Source: Archangium lansingense (GTDB lineage Bacteria > Myxococcota > Myxococcia > Myxococcales > Myxococcaceae). Taken from it: a stretch of 64,000 nucleotides of DNA. Below are positions 24,723 to 34,733 of this stretch, piece by piece (position 1 is the first letter of the stretch; every line of letters starts with the position of its first letter). The stretch spans positions 3,596,001 through 3,660,000 of the forward strand of contig NZ_JAPNKA010000001.1 in the NCBI RefSeq assembly GCF_026626635.1, in the 5' to 3' direction. A program made the position numbers and the translations under genes. A model generated the notes under the pieces. It was not told the origin of the DNA. It worked only from the letters and a program-made list of their open reading frames with translations, and did no database searches.

Positions 24723-27188
24723 TCACGCCCCGCCCTGGGCGTCGTGAAGCCGCAACACATACAGGAAGTCCCGCAGGGTGCGGCCCCGGGCCACGACGAG
24801 CCCGTCGCGCAGGATGAGGTCCTCCTCCAGGACGTCCGGGAAGTGCGCCATGGGCACGGGGTCCGTCCGGCGATGGAAGGCGACGGGGTCCTCCCCCAGC
24901 ACCTCCCAGTACTTGCGACGCGTTACCTCCTCGGGCTCCGCGTTGCCCTGAATCACGGCGCGAGGCGCCCCCGTGGCGAGGTCGAAGAAGCGCGTGGTCT
25001 GGTCATCGGAGCGGGTGACCAGCCAATCCCCCTCCATGGCCACCGAGAACGGCATCGCCGGATGCGGCACCTCGTACAGGAGCCCTCCCGTCCCCGCGTC
25101 GAAGAGGCGCACGCGATCGTCCAGACTGCACGCGGCCACCCGGCCGCCATCGTCGGACAGCCGCACCGCGATGACAGGCTCATTGGAGAGTTGGAGGACG
25201 CGCCGGAAGCCCGCGGGCAGGTCGAAGATCTCCAGCTCCCCCGAGGCCCTGCCCACGGCGATGCGAGGCGCTCGGGCCGCCACCGCGTACGCGGGCGCGG
25301 GCTTCAGCATCGCCTGGGTGTCGAGCACCAGCGCCCCCGTGCCCAGGTCGTGCACCATGAGCCGGGAGGCCTCCGCATAGCCCGAGACGACGTAGGCCCC
25401 ATCGGGCGTGAACTCCACCAGCGAGACGGGCGTCGCCGGCCCCTTCAGGGTGTGCCGCAGCTTCCCGTCCGCGACGCGCCACACCCGCACCACGCCGATT
25501 TCGATGACCGCCGCCAGCCACTGCCCGTCCGGCGAGAAGGCCATGGGTGGCTCCAGCGTCAGCTTCTTCGACGCATCACGCCCCTCCAGCGGTGGCACGG
25601 ACAGCGCCCGCACCGGCACGAGGCGCTCCACGTCGATCAGCTGGACGCCCCGCCTGGGAAGCTCCTCGTGGAGGTGCAGGACGGGGTACGCGGCCAGGGC
25701 GCCGTCCGGACTGAAGCGCCAGGGCTGCAGGCCGGACTCGTTGGCGTCGGCGGGTACCGCCCGCATGTGTCCCCGGGCATCGATGGCGAAGGCCGCGTCG
25801 AACCGCTTCGCGATGGCGATGTTCCCCTCCGCCTGCCCCCAGAGGTTGACCACGCGGTGCTCCTCGGCGAGCAGGGTGGGCGGCGCGGGTGCGTGGAGCT
25901 CGCTCAGGAGCACGCCCCCGTCGGCGGCCGTCAGCGCGAAGTGCTTCAGGTCCGGCGAGAAGGCCGCGCCACGCTCGTGGCCATCCGAGGCATAGGGGCG
26001 CGTCCACAGCGTGACGCCGTCGCCCAGCTCCAGCACCTCCAGCCGGTCATACCGGAGCAGGCCCAGGCGCGAAGTCCCCAGCCAGCTCACCTGGGAGTAG
26101 CGCCCCTCCCCCTTCAATCCCTCCATCCGCTTCCAGTCCCGCGTCCGCGCCACGGCGACGCCGTCCAAGGCCGCCCAGGCCAGCCACTCACCATCCGGGC
26201 TGAAGGCCACCGTGCCGACGGACGTGTCGGAGTCCAGCCGCGCCACCTGCGCCCCCGTCTCCACGTCCCAGACGCGCACCGTGTCGTCCGAGGCCCCCGA
26301 GGCCAGCCAGCGCCCCGAGGGATGGAACGCCACGCTCAGCACCGACTGCTGGTGCCCCTGAAGCGTGCGGACCTTCCTGCCCGAGGCCACGTCGTACAGG
26401 TGGATTCTCCAGCCGAGGTTGCCCACCGCGAGCAGCGTCCCCTCGGGGCTGAAGGCCACCGACGTCACCTGGCCCTCCTGGCCGGTGAAGGCATGCAGCT
26501 GCGCTCCTGTCTCCGCGTCCCAGATGCGCGCGTCGTGGTCCCTCGAGCCCGACGCCAGGCGCTTGCCGTCCGCGCTCCAGGCAATCCCTCGCACCTCGCC
26601 CTCGTGGCCCTCCATCACCTGGAGGCTCCGGGCGGTGGTCACGTCCCAGACGTGCACGTTGTGGCCATCCGACCACGAGCCGGTGGCCAGCCGAGTCCCC
26701 GACGAGTCGAACGCCGCGCACAGCACCTGGGAGTCGTGCCAGAGGACCTCGTCCACGCCTTCGAGGGCGCCGCGCAGCGGAAGCAGGGACTCCACCCAGG
26801 ACGCGCCACCCGCCGATTCGCGCTGCCGTCGCCACTGCGCCGCCAGCGCGTGCAGGTGCGCCTCCGGGTCGCTCCAGGGCTTCGCGCCTTCCCCGGAGTA
26901 GTGCGCGGCGGCGTCGGGCGCGTCGTACCAGCGCAGCCGGTTGTAGAGACACTGAAAGAGGGCCTCGGGGTGCGCCCGCAGGAAGTTGGCGTCGAGTGCG
27001 ATGGCCTTGCGCAAGACGCGCAGCGTCTTCGGGCCCACCGTGGGCCCGTCCTCCCGCAGAACGCGGGCGTCCTTGGGCGTCTGGGCGAGCGCCGAGTCCA
27101 GTGCGGCGAGCAGCGCCTCCACGCCCTGGGTGCTCAGGAGGTGTTCGAGGGTGGAGAGCTCGGTGAGGGATGCGAGGTCGTGGGGCAT
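24723..27188 (-). CDS. WD40-repeat protein
   Basis: 821 residues from ATG 27188 (MPHDLASLTELSTLEHLL). Residues 1-150 are helical and resemble the linker that precedes WD repeats in bacterial signalling proteins. From about residue 150 a run of WD40 repeats begins, the best being GHEGEVRGIAWSADGKRLAS, then DARIWDAETG, and GHQQSVLSVAFHPSGRWLAS, then DTVRVWDVETG. Later repeats are degenerate. Some 12-14 units suggest two propellers. There is no kinase, NACHT or protease domain, so it is probably a cytoplasmic scaffold. The long frame antisense to it is a GC artefact. Confidence 0.88.
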   Translation of the reverse strand: MPHDLASLTELSTLEHLLSTQGVEALLAALDSALAQTPKDARVLREDGPTVGPKTLRVLRKAIALDANFLRAHPEALFQCLYNRLRWYDAPDAAAHYSGEGAKPWSDPEAHLHALAAQWRRQRESAGGASWVESLLPLRGALEGVDEVLWHDSQVLCAAFDSSGTRLATGSWSDGHNVHVWDVTTARSLQVMEGHEGEVRGIAWSADGKRLASGSRDHDARIWDAETGAQLHAFTGQEGQVTSVAFSPEGTLLAVGNLGWRIHLYDVASGRKVRTLQGHQQSVLSVAFHPSGRWLASGASDDTVRVWDVETGAQVARLDSDTSVGTVAFSPDGEWLAWAALDGVAVARTRDWKRMEGLKGEGRYSQVSWLGTSRLGLLRYDRLEVLELGDGVTLWTRPYASDGHERGAAFSPDLKHFALTAADGGVLLSELHAPAPPTLLAEEHRVVNLWGQAEGNIAIAKRFDAAFAIDARGHMRAVPADANESGLQPWRFSPDGALAAYPVLHLHEELPRRGVQLIDVERLVPVRALSVPPLEGRDASKKLTLEPPMAFSPDGQWLAAVIEIGVVRVWRVADGKLRHTLKGPATPVSLVEFTPDGAYVVSGYAEASRLMVHDLGTGALVLDTQAMLKPAPAYAVAARAPRIAVGRASGELEIFDLPAGFRRVLQLSNEPVIAVRLSDDGGRVAACSLDDRVRLFDAGTGGLLYEVPHPAMPFSVAMEGDWLVTRSDDQTTRFFDLATGAPRAVIQGNAEPEEVTRRKYWEVLGEDPVAFHRRTDPVPMAHFPDVLEEDLILRDGLVVARGRTLRDFLYVLRLHDAQGGA

Positions 27189-27375
27189 GGCGGGTCCTTC
27201 GCCGCGAGGCGCGAGGGGCGCATTCTCGCGGCGACCCTCTCCCGGATTCAATGGGCGGCTCACCTCTGAACCCGACTCAGTACATCGAGCGCCTGCGCCG
27301 CGGGGAGTAGGGGAGGGCTATCCCCCCAGACATCGGCATTCTAAGGTCGGAGCCTTCCAGGCGAAGGAGCGCTCC

Positions 27376-28596
27376 ATGACGGCCAGTCCCCTGTTCGCGG
27401 AGGGAGAGACGCTGTGGTCTCCCCACGTGCGCGCCAACCCGTTCCCCCTCTACACGCGCATGCGGGAGGACTTCCCCGTCGCCCGGATCACGGATCCGCA
27501 ATTGGGGCAGCACTTCTGGCTGCTGACGCGCTACGAGGATGTGGTCTCGATGGTGAGGGATACTCGCTTCACGCAGGATCCCACCCGCCTGCCCGAGGAC
27601 GTCCGGCAGCGGTTCTTCGGCCATAAGATGAGGTCGCTCAGCCGGCACCTGCTGACCGTGGACCCGCCGGACCACACGCGGATGCGCTCGCTGGTGTCCA
27701 AGGCCTTCACCCCGCGCCGCATCGAGGAACTGCGCCCGCGCATCACGGCGATCTGCTCGGAGCTGCTGGAGGGGCTGAGGGCCCAGGGCTCCGGGGGGGA
27801 CTTCCTCAAGGTGGTCGCCTTTCCGCTGCCTGTCATCGTCATCGCCGAGCTGTTGGGGATTCCCCCAGAGGACCGCGATCGGTTCCGCGAGTGGACGCAG
27901 ACGTTCTTCGCCCCTCCGTCGAAGGACTCCCAGGAGAAGGCCCGCGAGGCCTACCAGCACTTCTTCAAGTACCTGGAGGCGCTCTTCGAGCAGCGCCGTC
28001 AGCAGCCCCGGGACGATCTGATCAGCGCGTTGATCGCCGTCCAGGAGCAGGAGGATCGGCTGAGCGGTGAGGAGCTGATGAGCATGGTCTTCCTGTTGCT
28101 CGTCGCCGGTTATGAGACGACCGCGAACCTGTTGGGCAACGGCTTGCTGGCGCTGTTGCGGCATCCGGATCAGCTCCAACGGCTGCGGGAGGAGCGCTCT
28201 CTCATCCCCTCGGCGGTGGAGGAGATGCTGCGCTACTGCGGCCCGTTCGAGCTGAGCATCCTGCGCTTCGCGAAGGAGGACCTGGAACTGCACGGCCAGC
28301 GCATCCCGGCCCATGAGGCCGTCCGGGTGAACTACCTGGCCGCGGACCGGGATGCCGGGCAGTTCTCCGAGCCGGACCGGTTCGACGTGGGGCGCACGCC
28401 CAACAAGCACGTGGGCTTCGGCCATGGCATCCACTTCTGTCTGGGAGCGCCCCTGGCCCGGCTGGAGGCCGTCGTCGCCTTCGAGCTGCTGCTGGAGCGG
28501 CTCCCGGAGATGCGCCTGGCCACGGCGCCCGAGAAGCTCACGTGGCGCCCGAGTGCCCAGGCTCGTGGGCTGGTGGGTCTGCCCCTGGCGTTCTAG
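27376..28596 (+). CDS. Cytochrome P450
   Basis: 406 residues from ATG 27376, with GAAGGAG seven bases upstream. Soluble bacterial class (CYP107-like). The I-helix oxygen-activation motif is A244-G-Y-E-T248. The haem loop FGHGIHFCLGAPLAR places the thiolate ligand at C355, and a K-helix ExxR is present (EEMLR). It would hydroxylate or otherwise oxidise a small molecule with electrons from a ferredoxin; none is encoded nearby. It stands alone between a WD40 gene and an exported protein, not in a visible biosynthetic cluster. Confidence 0.95.
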   Translation: MTASPLFAEGETLWSPHVRANPFPLYTRMREDFPVARITDPQLGQHFWLLTRYEDVVSMVRDTRFTQDPTRLPEDVRQRFFGHKMRSLSRHLLTVDPPDHTRMRSLVSKAFTPRRIEELRPRITAICSELLEGLRAQGSGGDFLKVVAFPLPVIVIAELLGIPPEDRDRFREWTQTFFAPPSKDSQEKAREAYQHFFKYLEALFEQRRQQPRDDLISALIAVQEQEDRLSGEELMSMVFLLLVAGYETTANLLGNGLLALLRHPDQLQRLREERSLIPSAVEEMLRYCGPFELSILRFAKEDLELHGQRIPAHEAVRVNYLAADRDAGQFSEPDRFDVGRTPNKHVGFGHGIHFCLGAPLARLEAVVAFELLLERLPEMRLATAPEKLTWRPSAQARGLVGLPLAF

Positions 28597-28695
28597 GGCG
28601 CCCATCCGTCATCGAGCGCACCCCAGCGGGGGCCGTCACATACGGGCCCCGGGAGCGCGACGATGAGGCTCCCGCCGCGCCCGTGGACCTCTGGC

Positions 28696-29619
28696 TCAGA
28701 ACTTCTGGACGTAGCCGTCCGCCCTGTCGAACCCGGGGGTATTCCGCATCGAAGCGGCTTCGGCGGGAACGGGGACGTCCGGCGTCAGCGGACTCTCATC
28801 CCTCTCGAAAGCTGTCAATGCGTACGGAACGATGTTCAGCGCGAAGGCGCCGCCGTTGTTGTCTTCATTGCTCTCGGCGATGACCTCATTCACGTCTGCA
28901 ATCAGCACGAGGTTGTAGGGACCCGGTGCAATGTAGGGAGAGAACGTGATGGACGTGGGGGGCAAGGAGAAGGTCCCCGCGCCAGCACCGATGGAGACCC
29001 CGCCGATGTAGCTCAGCAGTTGATGGTTGGCGTCGGCCAGGAAGACGCCGACCGTGGACGGGTAGGCGGCGGGGCACCGGGTGAAGAGATCGAAAGAGAA
29101 GCTGGTGGTGCCTCCAGGCTGAATCGTCGAAGGGCTCAGCGTTCCGGCCGTGAAGTAGAAGTCCGGCTGCTTGGGGGTGCCAATCAGGGTGTCATCACCT
29201 TTGGGAAGGGTGTAGTCCACTTCAGCCTGGATGTACCAGGTCTGAGGCTGGCAGGCCGCCATGATGGCGTTGAACTGGGCCCGCGCGGCTTCCGGGAGGT
29301 TGCCCGGGTAGAACTGGTACGTCAGCGTTCCGGAGGGCGGGTAATGAAGCCCGGTACCCGAGCCCAGGTAGATCTGCGTCCAGCCCAGCTGCACGCGTTG
29401 GGTAAGAGTCGTCGAAGTGGTGGCCAGATAGAAGTACACATTGGCCGAAGCCATGTATGAGCTTCCACCCAGGCGATAGGTGACGGTGAACGGTTGGTAG
29501 GGGTCGGTGATGGTGGCAGGCGCAGTGATGTCGAAGACCGACACCTGCGCCGAGGCGGGGCTTGCCACGACAAGGGACACCGCGAGAATCACTGCCGCCA
29601 GGAATCTGGATTGGGTCAT
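28696..29619 (-). CDS. Exported CARDB-like protein
   Basis: 307 residues from ATG 29619. The signal peptide (LAAVILAVSLVVASPASAQ) is followed by two beta-sandwich regions. The second has the pattern of a CARDB/adhesion-like domain, ending PYNLVLIADVNEVIAESNED and NN. The protein is probably secreted or surface-attached. No catalytic residues are evident. The last 40 residues (SPLTPDVPVPAEAAS) are a disordered tail. Confidence 0.82.
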   Translation of the reverse strand: MTQSRFLAAVILAVSLVVASPASAQVSVFDITAPATITDPYQPFTVTYRLGGSSYMASANVYFYLATTSTTLTQRVQLGWTQIYLGSGTGLHYPPSGTLTYQFYPGNLPEAARAQFNAIMAACQPQTWYIQAEVDYTLPKGDDTLIGTPKQPDFYFTAGTLSPSTIQPGGTTSFSFDLFTRCPAAYPSTVGVFLADANHQLLSYIGGVSIGAGAGTFSLPPTSITFSPYIAPGPYNLVLIADVNEVIAESNEDNNGGAFALNIVPYALTAFERDESPLTPDVPVPAEAASMRNTPGFDRADGYVQKF

Positions 29620-30004
29620 GAGTGGGATGGGGCTGGGGTTTTTATTGATTCAAACAGAGAGACCGTACTGCGGGACCACCTGGGTGGTTGCCCGGCTTGT
29701 CCGGAGTTCCCTTCCATGGGCCGGGCAGGTCCACCCAGCGTGAATGAGCCGGCGGCTCGGAAAATGATGCAGAAAATCCGCAGGCCGATGCGTTGATTGC
29801 CTCGGTGAGTGGAATTGACGGCATCAGCTCGCGTGTCCGGCCCGTTCGGCTCGCGCTGTTGCTTGGCGCAGAGGTGAGCCGCTCGTCAGACAGCGGCATC
29901 CCGGACACGCGGAGCCGGATGCGACAGGAGGGCCACGAGGCGGGGAAGAACCTCGGACTGTTCGGCTTCACATCACGTCGGATGGGACGCTATCATTCCT
30001 CGCC
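29620..30004. other. Intergenic region without a supported gene
   Basis: Between divergent genes. It must hold the promoters of the CARDB-like gene and of the effector operon starting at 30005. A small inverted repeat (ACCACCTGGGTGGT) lies near 29678. No convincing coding frame, RNA or repeat was found. Confidence 0.4.
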
Positions 30005-30367
30005 GTGCTGACCATCCGCGAAGCCCAGATGGACGTGCTGGCCGAGGCCCGGTTCGACCACCTCAAGCAATGGCTCCTCCCCCACCTGCGCGCCTCCTTC
30101 GCAGTGGAGGTCGCGGACAAGGACGATGACACCCTGCGGGGCTTCATCGGGGCGGGGGTCGAGCGGGCTCGGACCTACGGAGCCACGCGCGCGGCCACCC
30201 TCTGCAAGTTCGTCCACCTATGGGTGCTCTTCGGAGACGGGCTCGAGGCACTCCCCTGGGCCGAGCGCGTGCTTCGAGATCCCTCCCTCCAGGATCCCAA
30301 CACACGGCTCGAAGTCCTGGCGCTCGTCGCCCGGGAGCACCTCGCGGAAGAGGAGGATCGCGCGTGA
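30005..30367 (+). CDS. Small helical protein of a type found with type VI effectors
   Basis: 120 residues from GTG 30005. It begins LTIREAQMDVLAEARFDHLK and continues with a patterned all-helical protein (FIGAGVERARTYGATRAATL, then CKFVHLWVLFGDG and ALPWAERVLRDP). I recognise this pattern from small genes next to VgrG/PAAR and large effector genes in Proteobacteria, including myxobacteria, where a chaperone or adaptor role is suspected. This is family recollection, not demonstrated here. Its stop overlaps the start of the metalloprotease gene (GTGA), so the two are co-translated. Confidence 0.7.
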   Translation: MLTIREAQMDVLAEARFDHLKQWLLPHLRASFAVEVADKDDDTLRGFIGAGVERARTYGATRAATLCKFVHLWVLFGDGLEALPWAERVLRDPSLQDPNTRLEVLALVAREHLAEEEDRA

Positions 30368-33300
30368 CCTTCATTGATGATGGCGAGGGCGTCCGTCCGC
30401 CACCCAGAGACCTCAAGCGTAAGCTCGACGAAGCCAACCAGCATGCGGAGGAGCAGGCCCCGACCACTGATTCGAAGAACCGGTGCATTGAGGAGGACTT
30501 CATCAACGATGTCACGCCCGCCATCCAGGTGCGCACCACGCCGGGGTGGTACGACAGCGCCGACATCACCCACTCGACACCCGCCCAGGTCGTTCTCTCC
30601 ATGCGCGAGACCCGGCCGGCACTCCCCTACCGGGGCTCTGGAGTCGTCACGGTGACGGCGGGGAATGCCGCGCTGTTCTCCGACCCCGAGTGTACGTCGC
30701 CGGCGCTCCAGGCCTACGGGCGAGACGAACTGCTCGCGGGCGCGCCGCTCTACGTCCGCGGCAACGCCGTGGGTGACGTCGACCTCCAGCTCACGCTGAC
30801 GCCTTCCGGTGACGCGCAGATCGTCGTCCACGGCCCGGCCACCGCGACGGTCACCGTCCAGGAGGTCAACATCGTCACGCCTCACGTGCAGCTCGTCGAG
30901 AGCACCGGGTGGCTGCTGGCGGACAAGGGGCACGCCGCGCCCGCGTGCATCGAGGCCTGGTACACCGAGTCGACGGGTGCCCCCCCCTATCAAGGCCGAG
31001 CGGAGCTCCTCTTCGACGCCCAGAAGCTCGAGTTCTTCGAGGACGAGGGCTGCACCACCCCCGCGAACACGAAGCTCCCCAATGGAACCACGGAGGGCAA
31101 CAAGAAGCGGCTCTTCGTCCGTGGCAAGGAGGTCGCGAGCCACGCCCTCCGCCTGAAGCTGGACGACTCCGGTACTCCGCGGGTCCGGGTGCTCGAGGGC
31201 CAGGACGTGGCGCTGGAGGTGAAACAGGCCAAGCTCGTGAAGCCCTGCCTCGAGGCGGAGTACCAGGCCCTGCTCGTGCCCCACCGGCTCCTCCCGCATG
31301 AGGGGACGCTCAAGAGCGCGTACCCCACGCCCCCGTCGCGCCTCGAGCTGACCCTGGAGCAGGATCAGCCAGGGCTCACCTATGGCGGTGGAGCCACCCT
31401 GAGCTTCAGCTCGGATGTCGAGCTGTTCACCGATGAGGCCGGTGACAAGCCCGTCCAAGGCTTCGACGGCAAGAAGCTGGTGCTCGACCGGGACCTGCTC
31501 GCGGGAGGCAAGAAGGTGACGCTCTACCTTCGGGCCAAGGGAGCCGGTCCGCTCGAGGCGACGCTCGCCCCGGAGGCGACCTCGAAACTGGGCGCCCTCG
31601 CCCAGCGCTCCGTCTTCGTCGCCCCCAATGCCGTCCTGAAGCTGGTGGCGGTGCAGCTCGAGCTGGAGCTGTACGAGCACAGCAAGCCGCACAGCCAGGT
31701 CTTCCGCGACACCCAGGCCCCCGCGGCGGCGAAGCTCTCCGACGAGCAGAAGGTCAAGCGCGGCGGCATCGTCCAGGTGCAGGACAACGGACACCACGTC
31801 CGCGCCAAACTGGTGGTCAAGAAGCCCGCGGACGAGCTGTGGACGGTCGGTGGGGACGGCTGCAAGGTCGTCCTGGGGCAGACGGCCCGGAGTGGTGGCC
31901 TCAAGCTCTTCAAGGGCGACATCGAGCAGGTCTGGCCGCTGTCCCTCGGCCGGGCGGACTTCAGCTCGGGCGAGGTGAGCCTCTCCATCGAAGGCAGCGC
32001 CGCGACGAACGACTTCCGCCACGTGTGCATCGACGTGGGGCTCGACCGTGCCGGCGGGGGGCTCGCGCACACGCCCAAGCGCAACGGAGACTTCGCGCTC
32101 GTGACGGTGGTGGCGTTCGAGAAGCTCACCCCCGATACCGCCGACTACAAGCAATACATCAACCTGCCCGTATCGGGCTCCCACCCCGAGCACGGAAGGA
32201 AGCTCAAGAGCCAGGCCAAGCTCACCAAGCCCCTGAGCGACGTCGAGATCCTCTTCACGCTCATTCCCGTCAACACCAACCAGGCCAACCTGCCGGCCGC
32301 CATGAAGTACCAGGAGCCCAAGGACATCGACGCCGCGGTGAAGACGGATGCGCAGGGGATCGCCACGTCCGCGGAGCTCGAGGTGTCACGCTTCACGAGT
32401 GACAAATTCACCGTCGCCGCGTACGTCAAACAGGCCCCGCCGGTGAAGGACAGCGCCCCGTCCGCCTCGTGCTCCAAGCCCATCGAGGTCTGGCAGGAGG
32501 TCTTCTACAAGTACGCGACGATGACGCAGGACAACGGCACTGCGTACACCGACAAGTCGGCCACGCTGGAGGGCGGCTTCGCCACGAGCAAGCTGAAGGT
32601 GACGCGCCTCGGAGCGGTGGCCACGCCGCTGCACAAGCGCTTCCTCAAGGCAGCCGACTCCCAGAACTGGATGAACGGCGTGCTGGGAGCGCCGGGCGAC
32701 CGGCAGATGAACATCGCGTTGATCGACACCATCCTGGGCAATCCCAAGGATACGGGGTTCAACTGGGCCAACCTCAACTTCCAGCCCGCCCAGATCGATC
32801 TGCCGAACGTCTTCGACGACTCCGACCTGGCCAACAAGGCCACGTGGCTGCGCTCGGCCCAATGCCAGGTCACCTGGAATGGCAACGCCGTGAACATGCG
32901 CCCATACGTCACGCTCGTGGCCAGCGGGGGCGGGGCGCACACGCTCAGCTGGGATCTCTCCGCTCTGGGGCCCTACACCGCACCCGGGACGGTGGCCGTC
33001 GCCATCACGCTCACCCCGAATAACGGCCCGCCGCTCGTCCACCATTACCCGGGCCTCAACCCGGCCTCCTACTCCGTCCCCATCCCCGCAGGGGCCACCT
33101 TCGATCTCTCCTCGCAGGCCCAATGGCTGGCCCAGGCGACGTGCAGCATGCTCGTGGGGACGGCCGGTAACGTGGACATCTCCACCACGACGACGCTCAC
33201 CGTGAACAACGGCGTCTTCCGACTGGCCTGGTCGACACCGGCTCTCGCGCCCTTCGATGGAGCAGGCACCGTCGCGGTCTCCTTTCTTCTCATCGAGTAC

Positions 33301-33627
33301 CCGGTCCTCTCCGGCATCTCCTGGGGGGCGACGACGATCGTGGGCATGCGCTTCCGCCAGGGCACCCTCAACCAACCGGACGAGAACACCGTCCTTCACG
33401 AGGCGGGGCATTACCTCGGCCTCGCGGCGAGCACGCTCCCCAACGAGACGGGGACCGCCAACGGGCACTACTATTTCCTCAACGGCCCCCACTGCCGTGC
33501 CAATGGCAACACCTGCCTCATGTACGACACGGTCAGCCCGAGCGTGACCTTCTGCGATACGTGTCAGGACGCGATCAAAGGCCGGGATTTCCGCATGCCC
33601 CCCGTCCAGGGCTCGGCCCCGTTTTGA
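30364..33627 (+). CDS. Multidomain protein with C-terminal zinc metalloprotease, probable effector
   Basis: 1087 residues from GTG 30364, overlapping genes on both sides. No signal peptide. Residues about 50-430 contain three beta repeats of roughly 100 residues (compare PYRGSGVVTVTAGNAALFSD, PYQGRAELLFDAQKLEFFED and TYGGGATLSFSSDVELFTDE). The middle region is unassigned. The C-terminus is a zincin: H1012-E-A-G-H1016, a third histidine candidate at H1035 (NGHYYF), and CLMYD as the Met-turn, with four Cys in the last 50 residues. A protease at the end of a long repeat stalk, beside an adaptor-like gene and followed by a lipoprotein, suits an injected toxin. The delivery system is not in the window. 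Confidence 0.88.
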   Translation: MTFIDDGEGVRPPPRDLKRKLDEANQHAEEQAPTTDSKNRCIEEDFINDVTPAIQVRTTPGWYDSADITHSTPAQVVLSMRETRPALPYRGSGVVTVTAGNAALFSDPECTSPALQAYGRDELLAGAPLYVRGNAVGDVDLQLTLTPSGDAQIVVHGPATATVTVQEVNIVTPHVQLVESTGWLLADKGHAAPACIEAWYTESTGAPPYQGRAELLFDAQKLEFFEDEGCTTPANTKLPNGTTEGNKKRLFVRGKEVASHALRLKLDDSGTPRVRVLEGQDVALEVKQAKLVKPCLEAEYQALLVPHRLLPHEGTLKSAYPTPPSRLELTLEQDQPGLTYGGGATLSFSSDVELFTDEAGDKPVQGFDGKKLVLDRDLLAGGKKVTLYLRAKGAGPLEATLAPEATSKLGALAQRSVFVAPNAVLKLVAVQLELELYEHSKPHSQVFRDTQAPAAAKLSDEQKVKRGGIVQVQDNGHHVRAKLVVKKPADELWTVGGDGCKVVLGQTARSGGLKLFKGDIEQVWPLSLGRADFSSGEVSLSIEGSAATNDFRHVCIDVGLDRAGGGLAHTPKRNGDFALVTVVAFEKLTPDTADYKQYINLPVSGSHPEHGRKLKSQAKLTKPLSDVEILFTLIPVNTNQANLPAAMKYQEPKDIDAAVKTDAQGIATSAELEVSRFTSDKFTVAAYVKQAPPVKDSAPSASCSKPIEVWQEVFYKYATMTQDNGTAYTDKSATLEGGFATSKLKVTRLGAVATPLHKRFLKAADSQNWMNGVLGAPGDRQMNIALIDTILGNPKDTGFNWANLNFQPAQIDLPNVFDDSDLANKATWLRSAQCQVTWNGNAVNMRPYVTLVASGGGAHTLSWDLSALGPYTAPGTVAVAITLTPNNGPPLVHHYPGLNPASYSVPIPAGATFDLSSQAQWLAQATCSMLVGTAGNVDISTTTTLTVNNGVFRLAWSTPALAPFDGAGTVAVSFLLIEYPVLSGISWGATTIVGMRFRQGTLNQPDENTVLHEAGHYLGLAASTLPNETGTANGHYYFLNGPHCRANGNTCLMYDTVSPSVTFCDTCQDAIKGRDFRMPPVQGSAPF

Positions 33628-34655
33628 GAGGGAGCCTGGCCAATCCCGCGGTGCTCGCGGGGCTGCTGCTCACCCTGGCCGGGTGCCCCCGCGGCGCCGG
33701 AGAGCCGCGACAAGCGACACAGGCACCTCGAGCACAGGTGCCCCCCCACAGCCCTGAAAGGCAAGGCGATATGAGCGACGAGGCCGAAGTCCAGCTCCCC
33801 GCAGCGCTCTGGTTCGGAGAAACACCCCACTCGAAGAAGCTCGCCCCCGGTGCCCTCGGGCTCGATTTCACCGTCGCGCCGGCACGCGGGCCCGAGGGGC
33901 CCACGGTGGCCCTTTTCGGCGCTTTCGCCTTGAGCGCGCCCTACACGCTCATCTACCGCGCGCAGCTGTCGAGCGCGATCCACATCGTCGCCGTCCACGC
34001 GAGAACGGGCCGGGTCCACGTCAACAAGCCGGCGGACCCCAACGCGCTCCCCATCTCGGCGACGATGCCGAAGGATCTGGACGCCGCCATCGCCCAGGCG
34101 AATCCGCTCGAGCGGGGCATGGTCGTGCAGACGTTCTTCAACGTGGATCTCGCCGCGCACCTCGTGCTCCCGCCCGAGGAGGGGGACTACCACGTGTTCC
34201 TCTGGCTGGATGACCGGGTGACGCCGGTGCGGACGGTACATGTCCCGGCCAATCCGGCGAGACAGTCCTTCGGTGGCGGTGTGGCCATCCCGCTGGCACT
34301 GGGGGACACGGCCTCCTCTCCCCAACCCCGCGACGGGGCGATCGCGCTCGAGCGGCCCGCGGACGGCACCCGGCTGTTCGGTGCGCTCCCGGCCTCCGCC
34401 CTTCCCCAGGAGCCCGAGGCCGCCGGAAGCCCACCGCCACCGCTCACGCTGCTGGCCTTCTGTCAGCGAAGCCGGAACTTCGGCTGGTCCACCGTTCCGG
34501 TGGCGCGGGAGATGCGCGAGGCGAAGAGCCACGCCTTCAGCTTCGAGCCCTCTGCCCTGGTGCGCTGTGGCGACGTTCCCGAGCAGACCTACCTGCTGGC
34601 GATGTTCGGAGCCCTGCGCTCGGACGTGGTGAAGCTTCCGCAGTCCTCACGCTGA
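33624..34655 (+). CDS. Lipoprotein, candidate immunity partner of the metalloprotease
   Basis: About 343 residues from TTG 33624, whose TTGA overlaps the stop of the metalloprotease gene. The N-terminus LAGLLLTLAGC is a textbook lipobox. It is followed by a proline-rich linker and a beta-rich domain of about 280 residues (GPTVALFGAFALSAPYTLIY, then GDYHVFLWLDDRVTPVRTVH). It is anchored in the envelope, where an incoming hydrolase would act. Position and tight coupling make it a candidate immunity protein; no sequence family supports this directly. Confidence 0.75.
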   Translation: MRGSLANPAVLAGLLLTLAGCPRGAGEPRQATQAPRAQVPPHSPERQGDMSDEAEVQLPAALWFGETPHSKKLAPGALGLDFTVAPARGPEGPTVALFGAFALSAPYTLIYRAQLSSAIHIVAVHARTGRVHVNKPADPNALPISATMPKDLDAAIAQANPLERGMVVQTFFNVDLAAHLVLPPEEGDYHVFLWLDDRVTPVRTVHVPANPARQSFGGGVAIPLALGDTASSPQPRDGAIALERPADGTRLFGALPASALPQEPEAAGSPPPPLTLLAFCQRSRNFGWSTVPVAREMREAKSHAFSFEPSALVRCGDVPEQTYLLAMFGALRSDVVKLPQSSR

Positions 34656-34733
34656 ACCGTTTGCGTCAAGGAGTGACAACCCCTCCGTACAAGCACCGGC
34701 CGCTCCTTCCTCGCTTCCTGTCTCGCCACCGCT

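Noticed and set aside
24693..27269. 858-codon plus-strand open frame
   Set aside because: Shadow of the WD40 gene; His/Arg/Pro-rich, no domain.
28597..28695. Possible rho-independent terminator after the P450 gene
   Set aside because: Several GC inverted repeats can be drawn but none is clearly better than chance and there is no T-run.
30175..32193. 672-codon minus-strand open frame
   Set aside because: Shadow of the metalloprotease gene, whose motifs and overlaps on the plus strand are convincing.
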